A stretch of 64,000 nt of DNA, taken from Cellvibrionaceae bacterium. GTDB taxonomy: Bacteria; Pseudomonadota; Gammaproteobacteria; Pseudomonadales; Cellvibrionaceae. The notes under the pieces are model-generated. The model was not told where the DNA came from. It made no database searches and saw nothing but the letters and a program-made list of their open reading frames with translations. Both the position numbers and the translations under genes were made by a program. The stretch spans positions 1 through 64,000 of the forward strand of contig JAOXRT010000080.1 of NCBI GenBank assembly GCA_025800365.1, read 5' to 3'. How positions within the stretch are numbered: position 1 is the stretch's first letter; each line of letters begins with the position of its first letter. Shown here in pieces: positions 25,081-34,757 of this stretch.

Positions 25081-25176
25081 AGTTTCACCCAATGTCTTTT
25101 CATTCGATAGCTATTCATTCGGTAGAGCTTTACCGATTAAGTTTTACTCTCCCTTTTTTAGACGAGGCTTAAGCGA

Positions 25177-25782
25177 TTAACTATCACCATGAAGTGTAAA
25201 GATTTGCTGCAGCTGCCTTTCATAGCGACGCCAGTCAAAGTGTGGGCCTGGATCTGTTTTGCGCCCTGGGGCGATATCGCTGTGGCCACTAATATGAAAG
25301 CCGGCTACTTTTGACGACAAACTAGGCTGAGTGGCACGGATGGACGGGCATAGCTCTATCAGTTTGAAGCTAAGCTCTGCCAGGGCTTGATACTGCTCGG
25401 GGCTATAGCATTGATCGTCACAGCCTTCGAGCTCTACCCCAATACTAAAATCATTGCAGTTTTCGCGCCCCTCGTAGCTTGACTGCCCTGCATGCCAAGC
25501 TCGCTCAAAGACATCCACAAACTGAATGATTTGCCCGCTACGCTCAATCAGAAAATGGGCCGACACCTGCAGTTCAGCTATGGTGGCGAAATACTCGTGG
25601 GCATTGCAATCAAGCTGATTGCAAAAAAATTTCTCGATGTGATCGCCGCCAAACTGCCCTGGCGGCAAACTGATATTATGAATAACCAGCAGCGATATAT
25701 CAGCAGGCACTGGGCGCTGATTAAAATTAGGCGATGGGCATGCTCGAATATGGTGCAGCCAGCCTTGATTCTGTTTACTCAA
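25177..25782 (-). CDS. ampD: 1,6-anhydro-N-acetylmuramyl-L-alanine amidase AmpD
   Basis: A 201-residue cytoplasmic zinc amidase that strips peptide from imported anhydromuropeptides. SLLVIHNISLPPGQFGG carries the first zinc His (near residue 35), ISGHSDIAPGRKTDPGPHFDW the second His and the catalytic Lys/Asp (near 165-175), and VELEGCDD the conserved Glu. Translation begins at TTG 25782, with GAGGAA upstream; there is no early ATG. It lies about 95 bp before ampE. Loss of AmpD derepresses AmpC in other species, but no ampC or ampR is in the window. Confidence 0.95.
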   Translation of the reverse strand: MSKQNQGWLHHIRACPSPNFNQRPVPADISLLVIHNISLPPGQFGGDHIEKFFCNQLDCNAHEYFATIAELQVSAHFLIERSGQIIQFVDVFERAWHAGQSSYEGRENCNDFSIGVELEGCDDQCYSPEQYQALAELSFKLIELCPSIRATQPSLSSKVAGFHISGHSDIAPGRKTDPGPHFDWRRYERQLQQIFTLHGDS

Positions 25783-25939
25783 ATTTATTCCTCATAGGCA
25801 CAGCACTTTGACAACCAAGATTAAATAATCAACATATATTTCGCCAGAGCAGCAATTGGCTTAAAATAAACCGTTTGGATAGTGGCTGCCTTAAAGCCCG
25901 TCTGCATTATTCTAACGCTCAACTAAGCGAGATAAAACT

Positions 25940-26782
25940 ATGCGCGCTGCCGATATTATTGCTGAAATGAAAGTGTTACCTGAGATTAACCCCGAGCAAG
26001 AGGTCAATCGCCGCGTATCTTTTATCAAAACCATACTAAAAGCAGCGAATAGTAAAACCCTCGTTCTTGGAATCTCCGGGGGTGTTGACTCAACCACATG
26101 CGGCCGATTAGCACAGCTCGCCGTCAACCAGCTAAATCAGGAAGAAGCTCAACAAGGCTACCAATTTATAGCTGTTCGTTTGCCCTATGGAGAACAACAA
26201 GACGAAGACGAAGCTCAACTATCTTTGCGTTTTATTGAGCCAAGCCACTCTGTCAGTGTAAATATTCAAGCGGCTGCCGATGGCGCCCACAGCGCGACTT
26301 TGGCCGCAATTGGCAATGCCGGCCTAGATCAAGGCAGCGCCGCTAAACAGGACTTTGTAAAAGGCAATGTAAAAGCTCGCTGCCGAATGCTTGTGCAGTA
26401 TGAAATAGCCGGTTTGTATAATGGCTTAGTATTGGGCACCGATCACTCAGCCGAGAACATCACTGGCTTTTACACCAAATGGGGTGACGGCGCCTGCGAT
26501 TTAGCGCCGCTGTTTGGCCTAAGTAAAAGACAAGTTCGCCAATTGGCCGCACACCTTGGAGCACCAGAACAGCTAGTGCAGAAAACACCAACGGCAGACC
26601 TTGAGTGTTTAGAGCCACAAAAAGCTGATGAGGCCGCGTTAGGTCTAAGTTATGACCAAATAGACGACTTTCTTGAAGCGAAAAATCAAGATCCGGATGT
26701 GGAAGATAAACTCGTCCAAATCTATCTGCGCACACAGCATAAGCGAGAAGCCATTCCTACGGTTTACGATGTAGAAGGCTAA
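25940..26782 (+). CDS. nadE: Ammonia-dependent NAD+ synthetase
   Basis: A 280-residue homodimeric N-type ATP pyrophosphatase that amidates deamido-NAD+ with ammonia. The PP-loop [16 protein letters not shown] is at residue 45. [30 protein letters not shown] near 160 and the [20 protein letters not shown] specificity loop near 215 match E. coli NadE. It lacks the glutaminase domain of the longer form. pilS follows after 5 bp, so the pilus regulators may be read from the nadE promoter. Confidence 0.95.
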   Translation: MRAADIIAEMKVLPEINPEQEVNRRVSFIKTILKAANSKTLVLGISGGVDSTTCGRLAQLAVNQLNQEEAQQGYQFIAVRLPYGEQQDEDEAQLSLRFIEPSHSVSVNIQAAADGAHSATLAAIGNAGLDQGSAAKQDFVKGNVKARCRMLVQYEIAGLYNGLVLGTDHSAENITGFYTKWGDGACDLAPLFGLSKRQVRQLAAHLGAPEQLVQKTPTADLECLEPQKADEAALGLSYDQIDDFLEAKNQDPDVEDKLVQIYLRTQHKREAIPTVYDVEG

Positions 26783-26787
26783 TTACA

Positions 26788-28374
26788 ATGGCCACAGCCG
26801 CCGGCTCGACTCAATTGCCAGAATCTAGCCTTCGTATTTTACGAGTCTACAGCTATTATCGCTTTGCCTTGAGCGCACTGCTGCTGACCATGTTCAGTAG
26901 TGGATTTAGCCGAGACATTTTTGGCTCTTATGAGCCCGATTTATTTTTCTATACAGCAGCCGCCTACTGCCTTCTTAGTTCTTTTAGTTTGCTCCGCTTA
27001 TGGCTGCAAGCCCCTTCAGCCAGAACAGAACAAGTCTTTGCTACCACAGTCGTCGATTTAATTTTTATTAGTTTACTCTGCTATAGCAGTGGCGGTACCA
27101 GCAGCGGTCTTGGCTATTTATTTTTTATCAGCGTTATTACCGCCAGTTTATTTATCCAAGGGCAGATACACTACGCCTTAGCCGCAATCGCCAGCATCTT
27201 TCTATTAACTAGCGAGTTATCAATTAAGCCAATTGACCCGCGCAACGTTTTTTCGGCTGGCTCCATTGGTGCTTTGTTATTTCTAGTTTCAGGAGTTTTT
27301 CAAAATGTAAGTCGTCGCCTACACCTCAGTGAGGCTATCGCATTAAAACAAGCGGAACATGCTCGATACTTGGAGCAGTTAACCCATAGGATTGTGGCAC
27401 GCCTATATACCGGAATTGTGGTCGTTAATCAGCGCAAACACGTCGAAATTATCAACGAATCCGCTAGACATCTACTAAACATTGAAGAACAGTTACCCGA
27501 GCTACCGTTTTCAATGCAGGTATTACCTGAACTACAGGACCTATTATTAAAATGGCTAGAGAAGCCCCAATCTAGCGCCCAGATTATTCAGCTAGCTAAC
27601 AATCCACAGGAGCTGCGCATCGGATTTGTCCAGCAAGGGGACGACACCTTAATTTTTATCGATGATAATCGGCAAATCCATAATCAGGCTCAACAGTTAA
27701 AACTAGCTTCTCTCGGCCGCCTCACGGCATCCATCGCGCATGAGATTCGAAATCCTCTCGGGGCACTCAGCCATGCCAATCAACTATTGCAGGAATCAAC
27801 CGAAATTCACAATGACGATAAGCGCTTAACAGAAATTATAGATAACCACTGCTTAAGAGTTAACGGTATTATCGAAAGTGTTTTACAGCTTTCAAGACGA
27901 CAGCCCGCCAATATAAGTTCTGTAGAGCTAAATAACTGGTGCAGTGAGTTTTGCAAGCGCTACAGCAGTGAAAAGGGTGCCTTCATTGGTAGTCACTCTT
28001 TGGCTGAAAACCTAAACAGCGCCTTCGACCAACATCAAATGTCACAGGTGCTAAGCAATCTAGTAGATAACGGTGTACGCTATAGTGAAGAACACAGCGG
28101 CAATGCCAAAGTTGAACTGGTACTGGACCTAGATAGGGAGACCGGACGCCCCATTATCGATATAATCGATAGCGGCCCAGGTATCCCAGACCATGAGCGA
28201 AGTCAAATCTTTGAACCTTTCTACACAACTCATCACGCGGGCTCAGGCTTAGGATTGTATCTTGTCAAGGAACTATGCGAAGCCAACCAGGTTTCCATTA
28301 TTATCAAAGAAAGCCGACCTGGCTATAACTGTTTCAGACTGCGCTTTCCAGATCCAGAGGCCACCTTACAATGA
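26788..28374 (+). CDS. pilS: PilS sensor histidine kinase
   Basis: A 528-residue kinase. Six hydrophobic segments fill residues 25-175, followed by a linker/PAS-like region (about 200-295). The H-box is IAHEIRNPLGALSHANQLL (phospho-His near 317), the N-box NLVDNGVRYSEE near 425 and the G boxes IIDSGPGIPD and GSGLGLYLVKEL near 455-495. In Pseudomonas PilS senses PilA in the membrane and controls PilR. The stop overlaps pilR by 4 nt (ATGA). Confidence 0.95.
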   Translation: MATAAGSTQLPESSLRILRVYSYYRFALSALLLTMFSSGFSRDIFGSYEPDLFFYTAAAYCLLSSFSLLRLWLQAPSARTEQVFATTVVDLIFISLLCYSSGGTSSGLGYLFFISVITASLFIQGQIHYALAAIASIFLLTSELSIKPIDPRNVFSAGSIGALLFLVSGVFQNVSRRLHLSEAIALKQAEHARYLEQLTHRIVARLYTGIVVVNQRKHVEIINESARHLLNIEEQLPELPFSMQVLPELQDLLLKWLEKPQSSAQIIQLANNPQELRIGFVQQGDDTLIFIDDNRQIHNQAQQLKLASLGRLTASIAHEIRNPLGALSHANQLLQESTEIHNDDKRLTEIIDNHCLRVNGIIESVLQLSRRQPANISSVELNNWCSEFCKRYSSEKGAFIGSHSLAENLNSAFDQHQMSQVLSNLVDNGVRYSEEHSGNAKVELVLDLDRETGRPIIDIIDSGPGIPDHERSQIFEPFYTTHHAGSGLGLYLVKELCEANQVSIIIKESRPGYNCFRLRFPDPEATLQ

Positions 28375-29732
28375 GTAAAGCCCAACGAATACTAATTGTC
28401 GATGACGAACCGGACATTAGAGAGCTACTTGAAATAACGCTTAGCCGAATGGATTTACAAACAACCTCTGCTGAGAATTATCAAAGTGCACTCGAGGTCT
28501 TACAGAAACAAGAGTTCGACTTATGCCTAACCGACTTAAAGTTACCGGATGGTGACGGAATAGATTTGGTTAGATATATTCAAACCCTTCATTACCCACT
28601 CCCAGTTGCAGTATTCACAGCTCACGGAAATACCGACACCGCGATCACAGCAATGAAAGCCGGGGCTTATGATTTCGTCTCAAAACCAGTAAACTTAGAA
28701 CAATTGCGCGCACTGGTTCAAAGCGCACTTGAAGTTAAAGCCATATCATCGGACACAAAACAAAAGCAGGTTCCAAGTTTCGTTGGAGAATCCCCAACTA
28801 CAAAACGTCTATTAAATCAGATACGAAAGCTTTCTCAATCACAAGCTCCCATTTATATTTCAGGTGAATCAGGCAGCGGCAAAGAAGTGGTCGCCAGATC
28901 GATTCACTACCAGGGCCCCAAGGCAGGCGGGCCTTTTATACCAGTTAATTGCGGCGCAATTCCTGCAGAACTAATGGAAAGTGAGTTTTTCGGACATAAA
29001 AAAGGAGCTTTTACAGGTGCTCATCGCGACAAAACTGGACTATTTCAAGCTGCCGACGGTGGAACTTTATTTCTAGATGAAGTAGCAGACCTTCCATTAG
29101 ATATGCAAGTAAAACTATTACGGGCAATTCAGGAAAAAGCTATTCGACCAATTGGCGAACAGCGGGAAGTACCTATTAATGTACGCATTCTAAGTGCCAC
29201 CCACAAAAATCTTCAAGCAGAAGTGGAATCCGGGAGGTTTCGCAGCGACCTTTACTACCGAATCAATGTTATTGAAATCCCAGTCCCTACATTACGTGAT
29301 AGGAAAGAGGATATTGAGCCTTTATGTCAGTTTTTTATCGAACGAATCGCTAAAAATTTTGGAGGAGTCACACCGGTTCTCAGCAAGGATGCCATGAAAA
29401 GCCTAAAGAGCTACCATTTTCCAGGCAACGTGCGAGAACTTGAGAATATCCTAGAGCGGGCATTCACCCTATGCGAGAATTCAGTCATAGTTGAAGACGA
29501 TCTCTTTTTGAACACCGACAAAAACTCCTCCTTTGCGACTAAGCTCACCCACAGCACACACAGGCTTGGCAATGAAAGTTTAGATGCGTATTTAATCGAA
29601 ATTGAAAAAGAGATAATCCTAGAGGCGTTAGACAAAAACCGCTGGAATAAAACTGCAGCGGCAGAGCAACTAGGAATTAGTTTTCGCTCGCTGCGCTACC
29701 GTCTTAAAAAACTCGGACTTGAAGATGATTAA
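28371..29732 (+). CDS. pilR: PilR sigma-54-dependent response regulator
   Basis: A 453-residue NtrC-type activator. The receiver domain has DDEPD and the phospho-acceptor in CLTDLKLPDGDG (near residue 55). The AAA+ domain carries Walker A GESGSGKE near 165, the sigma-54-contacting GAFTGA near 210 and Walker B GGTLFLDEVADL near 235. A Fis-type HTH ends the protein (WNKTAAAEQLGISFRSLRYRL). It activates pilA transcription in Pseudomonas; pilA is not in this window. Confidence 0.95.
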   Translation: MSKAQRILIVDDEPDIRELLEITLSRMDLQTTSAENYQSALEVLQKQEFDLCLTDLKLPDGDGIDLVRYIQTLHYPLPVAVFTAHGNTDTAITAMKAGAYDFVSKPVNLEQLRALVQSALEVKAISSDTKQKQVPSFVGESPTTKRLLNQIRKLSQSQAPIYISGESGSGKEVVARSIHYQGPKAGGPFIPVNCGAIPAELMESEFFGHKKGAFTGAHRDKTGLFQAADGGTLFLDEVADLPLDMQVKLLRAIQEKAIRPIGEQREVPINVRILSATHKNLQAEVESGRFRSDLYYRINVIEIPVPTLRDRKEDIEPLCQFFIERIAKNFGGVTPVLSKDAMKSLKSYHFPGNVRELENILERAFTLCENSVIVEDDLFLNTDKNSSFATKLTHSTHRLGNESLDAYLIEIEKEIILEALDKNRWNKTAAAEQLGISFRSLRYRLKKLGLEDD

Positions 29733-29840
29733 TAGTTAGTCGTATGGCTCAAATTTAACAGATGCAATTCATCAACTTGCCCTAGAGCTCTTTTAGGCAG
29801 TGAGATTTAGTCTAAGCCTTGATTATCCAAGGACTAATTC

Positions 29841-30407
29841 ATGCGAAATCTCACTACGCTTAGAAATACTTCAGGGGCAAGTTTATTTGAGGTCTTGTTA
29901 GTTTGCGCTTGCACATCGACCATTGCCGCGCTGGCGGCCCCAAATATGATCAGCCTCTATCATAAGACCTTAGCAATACACAGTACGCATCAGCTTCTTA
30001 GTGGGTTGCAAGCGACTCGATCTTTAGCTGTTCAAACTCGAAAAATTGCAACACTGTGCCCAAGTAGCAACGGAAAAAAATGCGGCAGACGATGGGATGA
30101 TCAGCTCATGATATTCATTGATCTAGATAAAAACGGAAAGCGCTCAGAGAACGAAGAGGTCATTAGGGTTATGAGTGGTGTTCAAAGCGGGGGGTACTTA
30201 GAATGGAGAGCCTTTCGAAACCCTAAATATTATATCCAGTATCGACCTGACGGGAGCACAAACTACCACAACGGTACGTTTGCCTATTGCCCCCCTGTCA
30301 ACAACCGTTTAAATCAAAGGCAAATTAAAATCAATCAAGCCGGACGCCCCAGGCTCGCATATAAACATGAGATGAAAAACAAATTTTGCAGCAAAAAACG
30401 CAGTTAG
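29841..30407 (+). CDS. fimT: FimT/GspH-like pseudopilin with atypical +1 residue
   Basis: A 188-residue prepilin-like protein after pilR. The leader ends ...NTSG and the mature helix begins ASLFEVLLVCACTSTIAALA: Gly-1 and Glu+5 are kept, but +1 is Ala rather than Phe, and the helix has two Cys. The C-terminal GspH region (ATLCPSSNGKKCG-x-x-WDDQLMIFIDLDKNGKRSE) is typical of FimT/FimU. It is a minor pilin-like gene between pilSR and the convergent pilE. In Pseudomonas fimT occupies the same place. Confidence 0.8.
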   Translation: MRNLTTLRNTSGASLFEVLLVCACTSTIAALAAPNMISLYHKTLAIHSTHQLLSGLQATRSLAVQTRKIATLCPSSNGKKCGRRWDDQLMIFIDLDKNGKRSENEEVIRVMSGVQSGGYLEWRAFRNPKYYIQYRPDGSTNYHNGTFAYCPPVNNRLNQRQIKINQAGRPRLAYKHEMKNKFCSKKRS

Positions 30408-30440
30408 AAATACATTACCAATGTCTATGCTCACAAAAAA

Positions 30441-30929
30441 TCACTTCCAACATTTAGTTATTTTCTCATCATCATTCGAGTTCTTTAACCCCTTCACTCC
30501 AGAACTACTGTAGGTTAGTGCCTGACACTCCGTATCTTTGTGGTTCCCCTCTGGAGTAGCAGTGAGAGTATATGTACGACACATGGGAGCTGTATCTGAG
30601 CCCGCTGCACAACCTGCCGGCCCAACTTCAACTGTTAACTTGTAGTAGCCACCTTGACTAGTGTCCCCACCTAAACCCAAACCACAATCAACCCCTGTAC
30701 AGCTCGCCCCACCATCTATTTCATCTGTATAAGATATATATTGTGCGAAAAACTGTTCTTGCTTGGAAGCAGCCCTTAGAAGCATATCCTTGGCTTCAAT
30801 CCGCTTACCTCGTAAACCCGCATCACCAAAGTTGCTAATTGCAAGGGAGGATATAATTGCTAGAATAGCAACCACAATTAATATCTCAGTGAGTGTAAAT
30901 CCTCGTTCATATTTCATACGGTTCGCCAT
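30441..30929 (-). CDS. pilE: Type IV pilus minor pilin PilE
   Basis: A 162-residue pilin with a short leader. The prepilin site is RG/FTLTEILIVVAILAIISSLA (processing before residue 11, Glu+5), followed by the SKQEQFFAQYISYTDEI segment shared by PilE proteins. Cys pairs near the C-terminus (about 98/103, 131 and in CQALTY... KCWK) could form the D-region disulfide. Last gene of the minor pilin operon. PilE joins FimU-PilV-PilW-PilX at the pilus tip. Confidence 0.9.
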   Translation of the reverse strand: MANRMKYERGFTLTEILIVVAILAIISSLAISNFGDAGLRGKRIEAKDMLLRAASKQEQFFAQYISYTDEIDGGASCTGVDCGLGLGGDTSQGGYYKLTVEVGPAGCAAGSDTAPMCRTYTLTATPEGNHKDTECQALTYSSSGVKGLKNSNDDEKITKCWK

Positions 30930-30953
30930 ACATCCCTCAAACTAAACCTATAT

Positions 30954-31274
30954 CTAATTCAATAACCTTAGACTATCAACGTAAAACGCCTTTGTCTTAC
31001 TATCGTACCTTGCTGAGTATTCAACAGATTGTCCTTTGCGAATCGCAAATCGATTACTACTTTTTGCAGCAGCAGTAACAACCTTGAAATTGAGCGGCAT
31101 AATATAACGTCTATCATTGATAACAATTTCTTGTTTTTCATGATGAACATAATCCACAGAACCGCGTAGCAACCCTATTAGCTTAACAGCTCCATTTTCA
31201 TCATATTCAACTGCCGAAGAAAACGCACTAAACAACACAAGACATAGTATCAGTATACATGGAAATTTTTTCAT
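30954..31274 (-). CDS. pilY2: PilY2-like small secreted protein
   Basis: A 106-residue protein from ATG 31274 (AGGTGG upstream; the frame opens with a GTG at 31283). A signal peptide covers residues 1-21. The rest is a small beta-rich domain: GAVKLIGLLRGSVDYV, EIVINDRRYIMPLNFKV, KGQSVEYSARYDSK. Size and place between pilY1 and pilE match Pseudomonas PilY2, a little-studied pilus-biogenesis factor. Sequence similarity alone is weak, so the name rests mainly on synteny. Confidence 0.75.
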   Translation of the reverse strand: MKKFPCILILCLVLFSAFSSAVEYDENGAVKLIGLLRGSVDYVHHEKQEIVINDRRYIMPLNFKVVTAAAKSSNRFAIRKGQSVEYSARYDSKTKAFYVDSLRLLN

Positions 31275-31283
31275 ACAGCCCAC

Positions 31284-34200
31284 CTATTTCACCGTTGTCC
31301 AAGAGGTAACCCTAGCCACGCCTCCGCCACCAGAGAGCGGAACAAGTACGTTTTCACCCTCATTGTTAGTACCCAAAACATTTACCTCACCCTCATTCGC
31401 AAACGTGGTCAAGGGGCCTAACAACCCATCGATTTTAATTCCGGCTAAGGGGTATGTACCTATTCTTGCTCCTTTGAACACATCGTAAGAAGGACGCCCA
31501 CCACTAAAGGCATCAACAGCCATTAAATAGCTGCTGGGGCTCCCTTCGCAGGTAGCAGCGTCAGGGATAATCGAGGGAAAAACGACTAAAGAGCTTCCTA
31601 CAATAAACGAATTAACTACTCTCTCTCTGTCGGCAGGTAAATCTATGACCCAGCCAGCCTCATCTAGGTTTTCATCATAATCCACTTCGTGATCAGTTAG
31701 AGTTCTTGAACTACTTCCACTTGTTATTGTTTGCTTTTGTAAGTTATCCCTCTTTAACCCGCCAGTGCCTGTATCCCATATACCATAGGCGGATTGAGTA
31801 TCTTCGATAGCCTGATCCCCATTTGCTATAAATTGGCCTGTTCCAAAATATACCAACAAACTTGGCTTGTACTCTGCCTCTAGGCGAAAGCGATGAGATT
31901 TCACCCTAGGCAAGCTAGTAATGGGCTGGCGATTAGCCACCTTGCCCGTCGTAGATACACATGGCTCTTTAAAGCAAGCCTGAAATAGCTCTTGATTTTT
32001 ACCGCCTTTTTGGTGTGCTACTGCCCAATTAGCAGCGGCATCATCACTTATATCGAACGCCCACATGTTGCCATGCAAATCGCCAGCATAAACACGATCG
32101 GCCCTTGAATCCCGATTTAAATCAAGCACAAGTGGCGTTGACAAGCCATTGCAATCACTATCAATATCTTGGCAATCACCCTTCGCAATAAGGTCGGCAT
32201 CTCCGTTATTTTTAGTCTCCACTACTCGGTAAGACGGGGTCTTATCATCTAGGTAAACAATAAACAACTTAGCATGTCCATCACTGTTAGGGCCGGGATT
32301 GTAACCATTACCTAGTATCGCAGCCCAACGACCATCATTCATTTTTACGACAACAGGGTCACTATAGGTAAATCCCAAGTCCGGATGGGTAAATTCTTTA
32401 ACCACCTTACTTGCGGCTGTGCCCTCGGATATTTGCCCTGGATCAGTTACATCCAAAACATAAATCCCACGACCGCCACCACGTAGCGCACCGACTAAGT
32501 ACGAGCGCCAACGCCCCTCTATATATACATCTCTTACTGTCACACTCCCATCCACATAAGGAATGTGGGAGTAATTAGTCGACGACAAATAATGAAGACC
32601 AAATGCAGCGTTCTCATTAAAAACAATTGAAGGAATATAGGCAAACTCTTCATTTCCAGTTTCAGCATCAAAGCCATGCAGCATTCCATCATTGCCACCT
32701 ACATAAACCATTTTCTTTCGGTTTTGATTCGACTTCACAAATGCCAAATAAGATTTGGAGGAATCGTTCCCTTCTATATTATCTGGGTAGGACTCTCTAG
32801 GGGCGCCAATATACAAAGGTGTTGAGTGAGCAATATCACCTAAACGCTCACCAACCCTGTCTCTAAAGACTTTGTTAAAATTGCTTTGAATTGTAGCGGT
32901 ATTCGCAACTCCTCTTTCGTAGGTATGATCTCCACGCAAATAATTTATTAACCGCTCGCCGTAAAGCTTATTGTCATTAACTTGACTCTGAGTTGCTGCA
33001 GAAGAATGTGGCGCATCAAACAACAAGTCTTCTATTTGACCGACTGATATTTCTGAGTCAGGGTTAGGGTTAACGTAATTTGCGGGAAAGCGAAATGGCA
33101 CCCCCTTTTGCCCATTAAATGTTAGTATTTGACGGTCATTAGGTCCGCGTTGTTTTAATTTTTCAGCGGCAGACCACTCATCAATAAACTCTAGCTTTGA
33201 AGAAGAGCTTGATACAGCAATCCTTTGTCGAATTAAGTCTCCGGCCCATGATTTCTCTGGGGAAAATACTGCTTTAAATACAGCAGAGTCCTGCCTAATA
33301 GTAGTGCTATTAAGCGCTATACCTGATGAAGACCCTACCTTACTCTTGATCGAATTAATTGCGTCCGAAAGGCGCTGAATTAGTTCTTGTGGATTCTTTG
33401 CACTTAAGAATTCGCCACGCGAGTTATAAGCGGCGTGCATCATGTCATCAACAGTACTTGCCTGATTAGCAATAGGCTGCGGCCAATTACCATCCGCAGG
33501 CGGCTCATTCAAGCTACCATTAACTCCAAACGCAACAGTGTAACTCACGAGATGTTGAGCTCGATTTAATAATGGGTCCGGGGTTGGCACAGAAGGGTCG
33601 AGCTTAGGGCCAACAAGATCCGGAAGCCCTGGGGCCAAATCACCTTCATAATAATGCATGGCAACATCAGCTAAAGTGTTTTGGTAACTATCACCATACT
33701 TGCCGCCATCAAAGTCAGTATTGTTATCATTATCGGCATTTCCCACATTTGGGTTGGAGCCATTCCAATATCCATCACTCATAACAACAGCAAAGTTCTG
33801 CTGGCAAGCACCATTATCCGCAGAAGGTAATATAGGAGATGAAGGTGTGGCGCCCCCAAATAGCTGGCTAGGGGTAGATTCACTTTGATGAAAATACTTA
33901 CCTACACGCTCCAGGCTTCTCCTTAGCGGAGTTCCACCACTAGAGTCAATCTTAAACAGTCGCTTCATCAAATCGTTTTTATTAGTACGATTACTGTAGT
34001 CTATCGGGGTGCTTAAATCATCGATATTTTTGATAGGAACGCCTACGCTTCGGTTATTGTGCAGCGTAGCTAATCCCATTCTCGCGTTGCTCTCTAGAAT
34101 AATTTGGGATAATGCTCGCTTGGCCACAAACTCACGCTTGCGGTAATAGGTATACCAATTCGCAAAATCTATTTGTTGCTCGGCCGGTAAAGTGCTCGCA

Positions 34201-34724
34201 TAAATACGAGCATTGGTAGCACACTCACCATCATCGTAACGCCCATTACCTTTCCCATCTGCCACAACAGCATCATTCCATTCAAAAAAGTACCAATTAC
34301 TGATATTTCTATAGGAAGTAGGCGAGTCATATGGATTATCAGAAGCCGTAGTTAGAGTTCTGTTGGTGTATTCATTACCGTTCACATCCACGCCGCGCCA
34401 CGGGGTATAAGCCAACCTCTTCTCAAGCGTATCATTTTCAGGGTCTGCAGCTTTTTCGCGATACAAGTTTGCGTTGTACCACATGGCGTTAATTGCCGTG
34501 CAACGATACCTATTAGTGTTTTGATAATAGGCATCATAATTGGTGATTAAATACTCCCAATCCATGCTACCAGAGTCATCTACTAGAAACATAATATTCG
34601 ACTGTGGTGTCTTACCCACAAATAACGGCTGTGAAGCAAGAGGACCTGGCGCCGAATAAGTATTGGAAGCCCCAGCCAGAATTCCAATCACCACCGAGGT
34701 CAACCTTTTTAGTAAATTATCCAT
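31284..34724 (-). CDS. pilY1: PilY1 tip adhesin / pilus biogenesis factor
   Basis: A 1146-residue exported protein. A signal peptide covers residues 1-24. A von Willebrand A-like domain begins near 43 with the MIDAS start DDSGS (49-53). The C-terminal PilC/PilY1 beta-propeller starts near residue 660 (VYVGGNDGMLHGFDAETGNE). A calcium-binding loop of the PilY1 type, DLNRDSRADRVYAGD, lies near 870. PilY1 caps the tip complex, regulates extension/retraction in a Ca-dependent way and acts in surface sensing in Pseudomonas. It lies between pilX and pilY2. Confidence 0.93.
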   Translation of the reverse strand: MDNLLKRLTSVVIGILAGASNTYSAPGPLASQPLFVGKTPQSNIMFLVDDSGSMDWEYLITNYDAYYQNTNRYRCTAINAMWYNANLYREKAADPENDTLEKRLAYTPWRGVDVNGNEYTNRTLTTASDNPYDSPTSYRNISNWYFFEWNDAVVADGKGNGRYDDGECATNARIYASTLPAEQQIDFANWYTYYRKREFVAKRALSQIILESNARMGLATLHNNRSVGVPIKNIDDLSTPIDYSNRTNKNDLMKRLFKIDSSGGTPLRRSLERVGKYFHQSESTPSQLFGGATPSSPILPSADNGACQQNFAVVMSDGYWNGSNPNVGNADNDNNTDFDGGKYGDSYQNTLADVAMHYYEGDLAPGLPDLVGPKLDPSVPTPDPLLNRAQHLVSYTVAFGVNGSLNEPPADGNWPQPIANQASTVDDMMHAAYNSRGEFLSAKNPQELIQRLSDAINSIKSKVGSSSGIALNSTTIRQDSAVFKAVFSPEKSWAGDLIRQRIAVSSSSSKLEFIDEWSAAEKLKQRGPNDRQILTFNGQKGVPFRFPANYVNPNPDSEISVGQIEDLLFDAPHSSAATQSQVNDNKLYGERLINYLRGDHTYERGVANTATIQSNFNKVFRDRVGERLGDIAHSTPLYIGAPRESYPDNIEGNDSSKSYLAFVKSNQNRKKMVYVGGNDGMLHGFDAETGNEEFAYIPSIVFNENAAFGLHYLSSTNYSHIPYVDGSVTVRDVYIEGRWRSYLVGALRGGGRGIYVLDVTDPGQISEGTAASKVVKEFTHPDLGFTYSDPVVVKMNDGRWAAILGNGYNPGPNSDGHAKLFIVYLDDKTPSYRVVETKNNGDADLIAKGDCQDIDSDCNGLSTPLVLDLNRDSRADRVYAGDLHGNMWAFDISDDAAANWAVAHQKGGKNQELFQACFKEPCVSTTGKVANRQPITSLPRVKSHRFRLEAEYKPSLLVYFGTGQFIANGDQAIEDTQSAYGIWDTGTGGLKRDNLQKQTITSGSSSRTLTDHEVDYDENLDEAGWVIDLPADRERVVNSFIVGSSLVVFPSIIPDAATCEGSPSSYLMAVDAFSGGRPSYDVFKGARIGTYPLAGIKIDGLLGPLTTFANEGEVNVLGTNNEGENVLVPLSGGGGVARVTSWTTVK

Positions 34725-34757
34725 CGTTGCATTACCGTATATAGTGATTAAACACTA

